Assembly (NCBI GenBank): GCA_021789565.1
Contig: JAJYJL010000178.1
Location: forward strand, 1 to 9,933
Origin: Acidobacteriota bacterium
GTDB taxonomy: Bacteria; Acidobacteriota; Terriglobia; UBA7540
Direction: 5' to 3'
Length of the DNA stretch: 9,933 bases
The position numbers were made by a program, and so were the translations under genes. Below are positions 1 to 6,374 of this stretch, in pieces; the first letter of the stretch is position 1, and each line of letters begins with the position of its first letter. Under the pieces are notes generated by a model. It saw only the letters and a program-made list of their open reading frames with translations. It made no database searches and was not told where the DNA came from.

Positions 1-384
1 CGATCTCGCCGCGCGGTAGTCGGTAAACGAATACCAAAGATGGACAGGCAGATTCTTCGCGCGGGCTTCCTGAATTAGGTGACCGAGGGCGTCCCACTGC
101 GCCTGGGGATGGGCCTTGGCGTAACGAGGATGGGTCAAGCCAACAAGGAAGCCGCTCGTCGCCCATGCGAGCAGCATGTTGAGGCGGGAGCCCGAAAGCC
201 GCTCGACCGTTTCGTGAATCTGTTTCCTACCAGTTGCGGGATCGGGTGAGAATTGCTCGGTTTCGATCCACACGGCCCGGAGTTCCGTCTTCTCAGCACC
301 CGCCGCGTTTGTTCCGGCCGGAACGCCGGCCAAACTCAACATCGAAACCAGTTCAGCGATGAAAGCCCGTCTATCAGTTGACAT
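1..384 (-). CDS. GHL10/DUF187-type glycosidase-like exported protein (N-terminal part)
   Basis: This is an open frame of 128 codons that continues off the left edge, so only the N-terminus is visible. Residues 1-28 look like a twin-arginine (Tat) signal: TDRRAFIAEL, then a hydrophobic stretch ending near AAGAE. The mature part starts ELRAVWIETEQF, followed by a LNMLLAWATSG strand and then QWDALGHLIQEARAKNLPVH and LWYSFTDYR. This order (ELR.VW, L.N.., W..L...I..A...L.VH.W) is that of the glycosyl-hydrolase-like GHL10/DUF187 TIM-barrel family. The catalytic region lies outside the window. The ATG at 384 is the first start after an in-frame stop at 409-411. Its Shine-Dalgarno GGAGGGG (400-406) is 15 nt away, which is long. 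It is separated from the receptor gene by 428 bp and may be its own transcription unit. The family is fairly clear; the substrate is unknown. Confidence 0.72.
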   Translation of the reverse strand, partial: MSTDRRAFIAELVSMLSLAGVPAGTNAAGAEKTELRAVWIETEQFSPDPATGRKQIHETVERLSGSRLNMLLAWATSGFLVGLTHPRYAKAHPQAQWDALGHLIQEARAKNLPVHLWYSFTDYRAARS

Positions 385-399
385 TTGACATGGAACTTG

Positions 400-406
400 C
401 CCCTCC
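400..406 (-). promoter_or_regulatory. Ribosome binding site GGAGGGG, oddly spaced
   Basis: GGAGGGG on the minus strand is a strong Shine-Dalgarno sequence. It lies 15 nt from the ATG at 384 that opens the GHL10-like frame, but only 8 nt from an overlapping out-of-frame ATG at 391. That second ATG gives a five-codon peptide (MSNVN) whose stop overlaps the GHL10 codons. No in-frame alternative start lies between the site and 384. Confidence 0.5.
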
Positions 407-649
407 GTCTAAAGCAACAGCCTGTCGGAGAGAAAATCTGGATTCTGGTAGTCTGCTATTCGTCCCCAGCAGAACAGAGAGACGCTCGCCCTACCGTCTG
501 GCGAACACCTGATATTACTTGATCCGCGCTGCAAGCCGACCTAGCAGATTCCGCCTGCCGTCGGAAAAGCGGCCCGCGAATCAAACAAAAGACTTTCCCT
601 CTGTTCCCGTACCGACACTCCGGGTCCCTTGACTCCGCTTGCCGGAGCG

Positions 650-691
650 TGAAGGAACCTGTCCGTACCGGGTGGCCGGCAGGTTCCTTCA
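650..691. repeat. Perfect 12-bp inverted repeat (stem-loop)
   Basis: The left arm TGAAGGAACCTG (650-661) is matched exactly by CAGGTTCCTTCA (680-691) around an 18-nt loop. One further G-U pair is possible outside. A smaller hairpin (CTCCG 633-637 with CGGAG 643-647) sits beside it. It lies about 120 bp downstream of the receptor stop. It could act as a transcript-end or mRNA-stabilising hairpin, but no U-tract follows on either strand, so it is not a canonical intrinsic terminator. Confidence 0.6.
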
Positions 692-748
692 TTCGGAGTA
701 TTGGTCAAAGACCCGCTTTTGTGGTTTCTCCTTGAAGCTGACTGTCTC

Positions 749-765
749 GAGCCCGTGCGGGGCCC
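749..765 (-). terminator. Possible GC-rich hairpin after receptor gene
   Basis: On the minus strand GGGCCC (765-760) can pair with GGGCTC (754-749) around a five-base loop, with one G-U pair. It begins 47 nt after the receptor stop codon. No run of T follows, so termination here is only a possibility; the structure may equally be chance in GC-rich DNA. Confidence 0.2.
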
Positions 766-812
766 GCGACGCGCGCCTCAAACTTCCGGCCGCACCCTCA
801 AGAACACCAGGC

Positions 813-3800
813 CTAGAAGCTTAGCTTTGCTCCCACCTGCACCACCCGGTTCCCGCTCCCGCCAAAGATCTTACCGGCTGTGGCGATCGCCGGGCCGCCA
901 TCCCTCGTATCCGCAATCGTGGAATTAGGACCGCCCAGATTGAAGTGGTTGAAAGCGTCGAGGAAGTCGCCGCGGAACTGCAACTGGACCCGCTCAGTAA
1001 TCTTGAAGTTCTTCAGAGCACTGATGTCCCAGTTCCAGAAGCCCGGCCCGAAAATGGAATCCCGCGAGGAATTTCCACAGGTCCAAGGCTGCGGCGGCGT
1101 GAAGGCCCCGGTATTAAACCACTGCACGCCATTGATAATATCGTGGGAGCTCTGTTGGCCCGAATATAGCGGAGCACCTGAAACCCGGTCCGCTCGTCCT
1201 CCCCACCAACCGACATAACTTGAGGGCACCGAAAAGCCCACTGAGAAAGGCGTGCCGGTTCCGTAGGTGGAGATGCCGGATACTTCCCAACCGCCCAATA
1301 TCGCCTGGCCGACGCCATTCATGCTGCTGAGCCACGGCCTGCCGTGGCCAAAAGGAAGTTCATAGATATAGTCAAAAACAAGCTGATGACGCCGCACGAA
1401 CGGCGTGTTGCCGTAATCCAGATTCGGGAAGTGCCAGTTCTGGGGCCCCCCAACGAGATCGACGTTATCGAGGCTGCGGGTCCATTGGTAATTGGCCTGC
1501 ACCATGAAACCGCTTGAAAAGCGTTTGTTCAGTTCCAACTGCAACTGGTCGAAGTTTTGCTTCCCGCCGCTCCGTGTTGCAAGGAAGTTTGCCCAGGGCT
1601 GCAACGGTCTCTGGTTCTGAATAGTCACATTGGGAGTCTGCGTTACAGGCACGTTGACATCGCCAAAGAACCACTGTAGATGATGGGTTTGGCTCCCCAC
1701 GTAAGAGATTCGGCCCATCCAACTCTCCCCGAATTGATGCTCCGCCGTCAGATTCCATTGCTGGATGACTGCATTCTTAAAGTCGCGCTGCATCGAGAAG
1801 ATCGTTGGATGCGGGGGCGCTCCGCCTGCAGTCTGTAAGGCGGCCGGGAAGGGATCGGCGAAGGTGATATCGGGTTGGAAACCATTTACAGTCCCCGTGA
1901 GTCCGGTGTTGTAGTTCAGCCCGGAATACCCGCCAAGTCCGCCCATCCAAGGGGGGTTGAGGACGTCATCCCGCGCCCCAACGAAGGTGGGCACGAAATT
2001 GTAGTAAACTCCGTAACCGCCCCGGAAGACCGTCCTGGTGCCACCGAAGGGTCGCCACGCAATACCAAACCTTGGTCCCCAGTTGTTTTTGTCCCCAACC
2101 ATATAGAACTCAGGCAAGCCGAGGGCTTGAGTCGTAGTGAACGGATAGGCGTTAAACAAAACCGAAGACGCACCGAAAGGCGGCAAGGTGGGCGTCTGAG
2201 AGTTTTCAGGAAGCGCAAGCCGATTCGTCTTGAAATCGTAGTATGTCGAGTAACCATCCTGCCATCGCCACGGGCGCTGATACTGGTATCGCACTCCGTA
2301 GGTAAGGGTCAGCTTTGGGGAAGCTTGCCAGGTGTCCTGAGCGTAAAAGTCCCATTCCCTGGAAGAATAGACCCCCGCGAAGTGTCCTGCTGTCCCGGTT
2401 GTCGATTGGTTAGCATCCCCTAAGAGGAAATCGGCAAACGCGTTGCCCTGGGATGGAGGGTGGTTGAGCCAGCCCTTGCCACCGGTCCATTGTCCGTTGA
2501 AGGTGAAGGCCCCAAGCGGCGCATTGGGGTTAGGACCGTAGTTCTTGTAAGCCGTTTCGTCAACGCCAAACTTGAAAGTATGCTTTCCGTTGACCCAGGT
2601 CAGGTTGTCCGTATACTCGAGGTCGGGCTCCTGCCCGTAATAGCCCTTCCCGATGTCCGTAAACATGCCCGTATACCCCAGCATGCTCATGGTGGGAAGA
2701 CCCCGGTTGGGACTGGGGGTCAGCCCAGGAAAGAGCGATCGAGGGTCAAAATTAAGATTCTGCCCGCTCCGGATTCCAGGATGGTTAAAGTAAGCGGCCC
2801 GGAATTCGTTGACCATGCTTGGACTGAAAGTGTGGGTTTCCACCAAAGTATAGGTGAACGTTTTGTAACCATAATTGGATCCGTTCCCATAGGTTGGCGG
2901 CGTACCAAGCGGCCATCCCCAAGGAAATCCCACATTCCGACTATAGATTCCGTAAATGCTGTCTCGATCAGAGATCTGATAATCAATTCGCAGGTCGGAA
3001 GCATTGATGTCCTGAGCCGTCGAAACCAAACCGAAATAATTGTTAGAACCAAAAGGCAACCCAGCATTGCTGACATCTGGTGGAGGCAGGTACGTGAGCA
3101 GAGTCTTGGCCTGGCTGGCAATCATGCTACTAGGAATCATGTTGTTGGCAAAAGGGTCTCCCGTTTGTGGATTGTACAGTTGGGTCCCACTCGGATCGGT
3201 GCAAACACCGCTGCTATCGTAAGTAGAACAAATAGCAGAGAAGTCGCCCTGCCGCATGGCCATAGATGGGAAGGTCAGTTGATCCTGACTGTAAAACCGA
3301 TTGCGAATTCCTGAGTAGTCAAAAAAGAAAAACGCCTTGTTGTGCCAGATCGGCCCGCCTACATTGAATCCAAACTGGTTACGGACAAACGGGGAACGAG
3401 GTTTCCCGTGCGCGTTGTTAAGGAAGGTGTTAGCAGTAAGCGACTTGTTCTGGTTATATTCGTAAACGTCACCATGGAACTGGTTCGTGCCGGCTTTGGT
3501 CACCATCGTCACCGTGCCAAGTTGCTTGTACTCAGCGTTCGTGTTGACGGCATCTACTTTGAACTCCTGGAACGAGTCAATTGCCGGCAAACTCACTGAA
3601 CCCAGACCGAAAGAATAAGCCGCCGCGCCGTTACCAGGATCATTGGCCTGGACGCCATTCATGGTGAAATTGAAGGAGCCCCAATGCGTCCCTCCGCCGG
3701 TCTGAGGGCTAGACCAGCCCCAGGAAACCTGGGCGCCCGGAACAAGGTTCATCAGGCCATCTATGTTTTGCAAAGCAAATGGCAAGTCGGAGATTTGACG

Positions 3801-4229
3801 TGTGGAGATTGTGCCTCCGACGGTTGCTGATTCTGTATTTACCAGTGGTGCAGCCCCTGTCACACTTACAACCTGATGGGCCGCCCCGACCTGAAGCGCG
3901 ACATCGACGCGCACGGATTGCGAAGCCAGGACTTTAATCCCAACCGTGCGGAAGGTGTTGAATCCATCTTTGCTTGCCGTAACGCTGTAGGTTCCCGCCT
4001 GAAGATTCGGAACCGAATACGTACCCGCCGAGTCGGTCACCGATTCGACGGATATTCCTGTTCCCTCGTTGGTCACGGTGATCTTGGCGTTCGGCACCAC
4101 AGCGCCGGAACTGTCCTTCACCTGCCCCACAATCGTGCTCGAAATAATCTGCCCATAGAGAAGGCCGCCCGTTAACAGCGCAATGGCGACAACACTAAGG
4201 CGCACCCACTTCTCACAAAACGTTCTCAT
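813..4229 (-). CDS. Oar-like TonB-dependent receptor (carboxypeptidase-regulatory-like domain + plug + barrel)
   Basis: This is a 1,138-residue outer-membrane protein, predicted to bring a large or scarce substrate into the periplasm. A signal peptide covers about residues 1-27 (RLSVVAIALLTGGLLYGQ). A carboxypeptidase-regulatory-like beta-sandwich follows (about 31-115: STIVGQVKDSSGAVVPNAKI, DSAGTYSVPNLQAGTYSV). Then comes a plug (about 120-240: GTISTRQISDLPFALQNIDG, FNFTMNGVQANDP) and a very long barrel to the end. Family signatures include AGTNQFHGDVYEYNQNKSL, RNQFGFNVGGPI and KAFFFFDYSGIRNR. The chain ends KLSF; a C-terminal aromatic residue is usual for barrels. The frame could open at 4295, but ATG 4229 is preferred because AGGAGG lies 9 nt upstream and the signal peptide starts there. 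No obvious TonB box was seen, which is common in this acidobacterial class. It lies downstream of the metabolic operon, probably with its own promoter. The ligand is unknown. Confidence 0.93.
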   Translation of the reverse strand: MRTFCEKWVRLSVVAIALLTGGLLYGQIISSTIVGQVKDSSGAVVPNAKITVTNEGTGISVESVTDSAGTYSVPNLQAGTYSVTASKDGFNTFRTVGIKVLASQSVRVDVALQVGAAHQVVSVTGAAPLVNTESATVGGTISTRQISDLPFALQNIDGLMNLVPGAQVSWGWSSPQTGGGTHWGSFNFTMNGVQANDPGNGAAAYSFGLGSVSLPAIDSFQEFKVDAVNTNAEYKQLGTVTMVTKAGTNQFHGDVYEYNQNKSLTANTFLNNAHGKPRSPFVRNQFGFNVGGPIWHNKAFFFFDYSGIRNRFYSQDQLTFPSMAMRQGDFSAICSTYDSSGVCTDPSGTQLYNPQTGDPFANNMIPSSMIASQAKTLLTYLPPPDVSNAGLPFGSNNYFGLVSTAQDINASDLRIDYQISDRDSIYGIYSRNVGFPWGWPLGTPPTYGNGSNYGYKTFTYTLVETHTFSPSMVNEFRAAYFNHPGIRSGQNLNFDPRSLFPGLTPSPNRGLPTMSMLGYTGMFTDIGKGYYGQEPDLEYTDNLTWVNGKHTFKFGVDETAYKNYGPNPNAPLGAFTFNGQWTGGKGWLNHPPSQGNAFADFLLGDANQSTTGTAGHFAGVYSSREWDFYAQDTWQASPKLTLTYGVRYQYQRPWRWQDGYSTYYDFKTNRLALPENSQTPTLPPFGASSVLFNAYPFTTTQALGLPEFYMVGDKNNWGPRFGIAWRPFGGTRTVFRGGYGVYYNFVPTFVGARDDVLNPPWMGGLGGYSGLNYNTGLTGTVNGFQPDITFADPFPAALQTAGGAPPHPTIFSMQRDFKNAVIQQWNLTAEHQFGESWMGRISYVGSQTHHLQWFFGDVNVPVTQTPNVTIQNQRPLQPWANFLATRSGGKQNFDQLQLELNKRFSSGFMVQANYQWTRSLDNVDLVGGPQNWHFPNLDYGNTPFVRRHQLVFDYIYELPFGHGRPWLSSMNGVGQAILGGWEVSGISTYGTGTPFSVGFSVPSSYVGWWGGRADRVSGAPLYSGQQSSHDIINGVQWFNTGAFTPPQPWTCGNSSRDSIFGPGFWNWDISALKNFKITERVQLQFRGDFLDAFNHFNLGGPNSTIADTRDGGPAIATAGKIFGGSGNRVVQVGAKLSF

Positions 4230-4238
4230 GGCTGCTTT

Positions 4239-4244
4239 CCTCCT
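4239..4244 (-). promoter_or_regulatory. Ribosome binding site AGGAGG of the receptor gene
   Basis: A consensus AGGAGG on the minus strand lies 9 nt before the ATG at 4229. It decides the start: the longer frame opening at 4295 would add 22 residues before the signal peptide and has no comparable site. Confidence 0.85.
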
Positions 4245-4331
4245 AAATCCCCATCGTTCAGAGTATTTGACCCAAACCCCAGCCCGATCGATCAATCTAC
4301 ATAGAAGAATGTCTTCAAGAATGTATAGACC

Positions 4332-4361
4332 TCTTTACTAAAAGACACGTAACGCTGTCAA
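4332..4361 (-). promoter_or_regulatory. Candidate sigma-70 promoter of the receptor gene
   Basis: On the minus strand a perfect -35 TTGACA (4361-4356) is followed after 18 nt by TAAAGA (4337-4332) as a weak -10 box. This would leave an untranslated leader of roughly 95 nt before the receptor ATG. The -35 match is exact; the -10 is poor, and TATACA slightly downstream is better in sequence but wrongly spaced. The leader also carries the octamer AAGAATGT twice (4305-4312 and 4317-4324). Confidence 0.4.
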
Positions 4362-4398
4362 GCAGATTTTCAAATAGGCGGGATTAGTGAGGGGCATA

Positions 4399-4421
4399 TT
4401 TATTCTGCTAGGCAGAATAAA
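4399..4421. repeat. Perfect 10-3-10 inverted repeat, likely operator
   Basis: TTTATTCTGC (4399-4408) and its exact complement GCAGAATAAA (4412-4421) flank a TAG spacer. The repeat lies in the spacer between the CutC-like and receptor genes, 37 bp upstream of the candidate -35 of the receptor promoter. Its size, symmetry and A+T-rich ends fit a dimeric regulator site. As an RNA hairpin it could also mark the end of the upstream operon, but no U-tract follows and the three-base loop is tight. Confidence 0.55.
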
Positions 4422-4459
4422 GGGCCTCCGTGACGGCCTCCGGATTGCCGGTCGAGCTT

Positions 4460-5239
4460 TCACGAAAATATCAGGTCATGGGCCTCCTGAACCTTGGCCC
4501 TGTCAACTTTTCCGGAAGCCGTGTGGGGCGTGCGTACCGCCGTCCCCACGTGAAAGGTTCGGATATTAGTATGGCGGTGAAGAGTGGACAACATGTCAAG
4601 CTCCAGGCCCCCGAGGACGATCCGGCGGTTTGGACCGAGAGCCGATTCATATGCCGGGATCCGGCGCATCCGTTCGGCGAGGCTGCCGCGACCGCAGGTC
4701 ACCATTGCCCGGTCTATCTGCGGGAAATCGCGTAGCGAACGCAAGGCCGCCAGAGGGTCTTTCGTAAATTCGATCACATTATGAATCGTATAATGCGTGC
4801 CAGGAGCTGCATCGATAATCTGGCGTAATGTCTGGAGATCGAGAACGCCGTCCCTGCTGTAGCCTGTCAGGAAACCGTCAATTTTCAACCGCGAAAGCGC
4901 GCGTGCGTGAGACTTCAATTCCTCAAGCTGCTGCCTGTTCCTAAGAGAAAAATCGAGCTGATATCTGACGTCCAGCCGCAGCATCACTCGCGCAGTCAGC
5001 GGCACCTCGCGCAGGATATTCTTCACCAAAACCAACGGGGGAGTCAGTCCTCCCTGGCCAAGATGCACCTCAATTGCCATGCGGCTTGCCCCACCGTGAT
5101 ACGCAGCAAGCGCATCCTCGACAGAAGAAACAATGACTTCAAGCTCCAATGGCTGGCCGGCTACTCGGGCGCACAAAGCGTCTGCCGGAACTGCGGCCGC
5201 TGCTGCCACCAACCCTCGAAGAAGATTACGCCGATCCAT
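4460..5239 (-). CDS. Exported, divergent CutC-family TIM-barrel protein
   Basis: A 259-residue protein. Its N-terminus (DRRNLLRGL, then VAAAAAVPADALCA) resembles a Tat signal, so a periplasmic location is predicted; ordinary CutC proteins lack one. From residue 31 it aligns with CutC: LELEVIVSSVEDALAAYHGG, AIEVHLGQGGLTPP (about 55-68), IDGFLTGYSRDGVLD, and a final barrel strand with GTAVRT. It is divergent. The two cysteines tied to copper in the human homologue (ME-V-C, IEL-C) are Ile36 and Val57 here by eye alignment. The IRPRGGDF motif is LRLDVRYQLDF (87-97), and the FHRAFD motif is IHNVIEF (142-148). A copper role is therefore unlikely; an enzymatic role on a small carbon compound is an inference. 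ATG 5239 has AAAGGGG 7 nt upstream. It is the last gene of the proposed operon, 90 bp after the aldolase-like gene. Confidence 0.75.
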   Translation of the reverse strand: MDRRNLLRGLVAAAAAVPADALCARVAGQPLELEVIVSSVEDALAAYHGGASRMAIEVHLGQGGLTPPLVLVKNILREVPLTARVMLRLDVRYQLDFSLRNRQQLEELKSHARALSRLKIDGFLTGYSRDGVLDLQTLRQIIDAAPGTHYTIHNVIEFTKDPLAALRSLRDFPQIDRAMVTCGRGSLAERMRRIPAYESALGPNRRIVLGGLELDMLSTLHRHTNIRTFHVGTAVRTPHTASGKVDRAKVQEAHDLIFS

Positions 5240-5329
5240 TCACACGCCCCTTTGCTTTACCACGAACTTCAGGTACCTGAATACTCTCACTCTCAATGTC
5301 GAGCTCTATCAAGTGAAGAAAACGCTGAT

Positions 5330-6301
5330 TTACACCTTCGCCTGGAAGACTGCGTTCGGGTTACGAGGCAGACTGAGCCGGTCGAGCGCTGCAAGGACCT
5401 TATTGTTCAGAAAAACCATCTGCTGTCGATCATGAGGATTGGGTTCGAGGCTGGCGTCCCGGACGAAGGCTTCTTTGATAATGCCCCGCGCCGCCAGCAG
5501 CGACTTCTCCACGTGGTGGAGCAACTCCAGGTTCTGCAGGCTGAAAACAATCAACGGCAGAACATCCCGGAAGGTTTCGTAGGCTTCGTCCTTGTGGCCT
5601 TGCGTCGCCAATCGGAATACCAGGGCCAGGATATCCGCCGCGCCCAGGCTGGGCATCACTCCGCAAATCCCCGCTGGGATCAGCTCCAGCATGTACATTC
5701 CGCCCCATCCTTCCAGTACGCCAACCTCACCGGATGTTTTCTGAACGATGGCTTCAACTTTGGAAGCCATCATCGGTTCTTCGAGCTTGACGTAACGGAA
5801 GTGCGGATGCGCCCGGTGCAGGTTCGCGATGAAATCCAGGCTGACCGTTGGCCCTCCGGGATTGAAATCCTGAATGATCAGCGGGACATCAATCGCGCTC
5901 AGGATGCGGTCAAAGTAGCGGAGAATGTCGCGCTCCCCCAGGGGGAACAGTCGCGGAACGGAAACCGAAATTGCATCCACTCCCGTCCGTTGGGCCTCGA
6001 GCGCGGTTTCCGCTGCGTGTTTCGTCGAAAAGGCATTGACCTGCCCGATCACGGGGATGCGGCCGGACGACTGCTTGACCGCTTCCGCGATGGCGCGGCG
6101 CCTCTCGTCTTCAGCAAGCTTGTAAAACTCGCTGGCGTAAGCGGGAAGGCACATCGCGCAGGCCCCGCTGGCGCAGGCAAAGTCAACCACCGCCCGCAGG
6201 CTTTCCCAATTAACTTCCTGGTTCTCCTGGAACGGAGTTGGAATAATCGGAACGATGCCCCGGATCTGCAAAGTCAGGTATTTCATCTCCGTTCTTGCCA
6301 T
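5330..6301 (-). CDS. DHDPS/N-acetylneuraminate lyase-family aldolase-like protein
   Basis: A 323-residue protein of the class-I pyruvate-dependent aldolase/dehydratase superfamily, a cytoplasmic TIM barrel. It shows the opening strand GIVPIIPTPFQ, ASEFYKLAEDERRR (about 56-69), PVIGQVNAFS and the Schiff-base strand YVKLEEP with Lys172. Family length is about 290-320. The usual GTTGE loop is AYASE here, and the YNxP motif that carries the catalytic Tyr is QDFNP (Gln144, Asp145), so neither the Thr pair nor the Tyr is present. It is probably not lysine-pathway DapA; it may be a lyase or dehydratase for a keto acid made by the upstream dehydrogenase or aminotransferase. The frame could open with TTG at 6304, but ATG 6301 sits 9 nt after AGGAG (6311-6315) and is preferred. 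It lies 73 bp after the permease gene. Confidence 0.85.
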   Translation of the reverse strand: MARTEMKYLTLQIRGIVPIIPTPFQENQEVNWESLRAVVDFACASGACAMCLPAYASEFYKLAEDERRRAIAEAVKQSSGRIPVIGQVNAFSTKHAAETALEAQRTGVDAISVSVPRLFPLGERDILRYFDRILSAIDVPLIIQDFNPGGPTVSLDFIANLHRAHPHFRYVKLEEPMMASKVEAIVQKTSGEVGVLEGWGGMYMLELIPAGICGVMPSLGAADILALVFRLATQGHKDEAYETFRDVLPLIVFSLQNLELLHHVEKSLLAARGIIKEAFVRDASLEPNPHDRQQMVFLNNKVLAALDRLSLPRNPNAVFQAKV

Positions 6302-6310
6302 CAAACTAAT

Positions 6311-6315
6311 CTCCT
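6311..6315 (-). promoter_or_regulatory. Ribosome binding site AGGAG of the aldolase-like gene
   Basis: AGGAG on the minus strand is 9 nt before ATG 6301 and 6 nt before an adjoining TTG at 6304. The spacing and codon favour the ATG. Confidence 0.7.
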
Positions 6316-6374
6316 AATTTATTCGAAGGGGACCCTGCGCTGTCAGAGTCACACACGCATTTACATGACTGCAC

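Larger units (their letters stand above)
385..812. other. 428-bp intergenic region
   Basis: No convincing gene is seen here. Short open frames exist on both strands, but they lack a recognisable protein pattern and a ribosome binding site. The region holds the Shine-Dalgarno site of the GHL10-like gene near 400 and two stem-loops (650-691 and 749-765) downstream of the receptor stop codon. No clear sigma-70 promoter for the GHL10-like gene could be picked out by eye. Confidence 0.6.

Noticed and set aside
456..692. A 78-codon minus-strand frame in the 428-bp spacer
   Set aside because: It begins inside the inverted repeat, has no ribosome site, and its Arg/Ser/Cys-rich product resembles translated non-coding DNA.
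2460..3314. A 284-codon open frame on the plus strand
   Set aside because: It is antisense to the receptor barrel, whose minus-strand reading is well supported; the antisense protein has no recognisable domain.
4230..4295. 22-residue N-terminal extension of the receptor from the start at 4295
   Set aside because: The AGGAGG at 4239-4244 and the signal peptide beginning at 4229 make the shorter start much more likely.
5268..5281. Perfect 14-bp palindrome TTCAGGTACCTGAA between the aldolase-like and CutC-like genes
   Set aside because: A palindrome of this length is expected about once per 16 kb by chance, and no partner element was seen.
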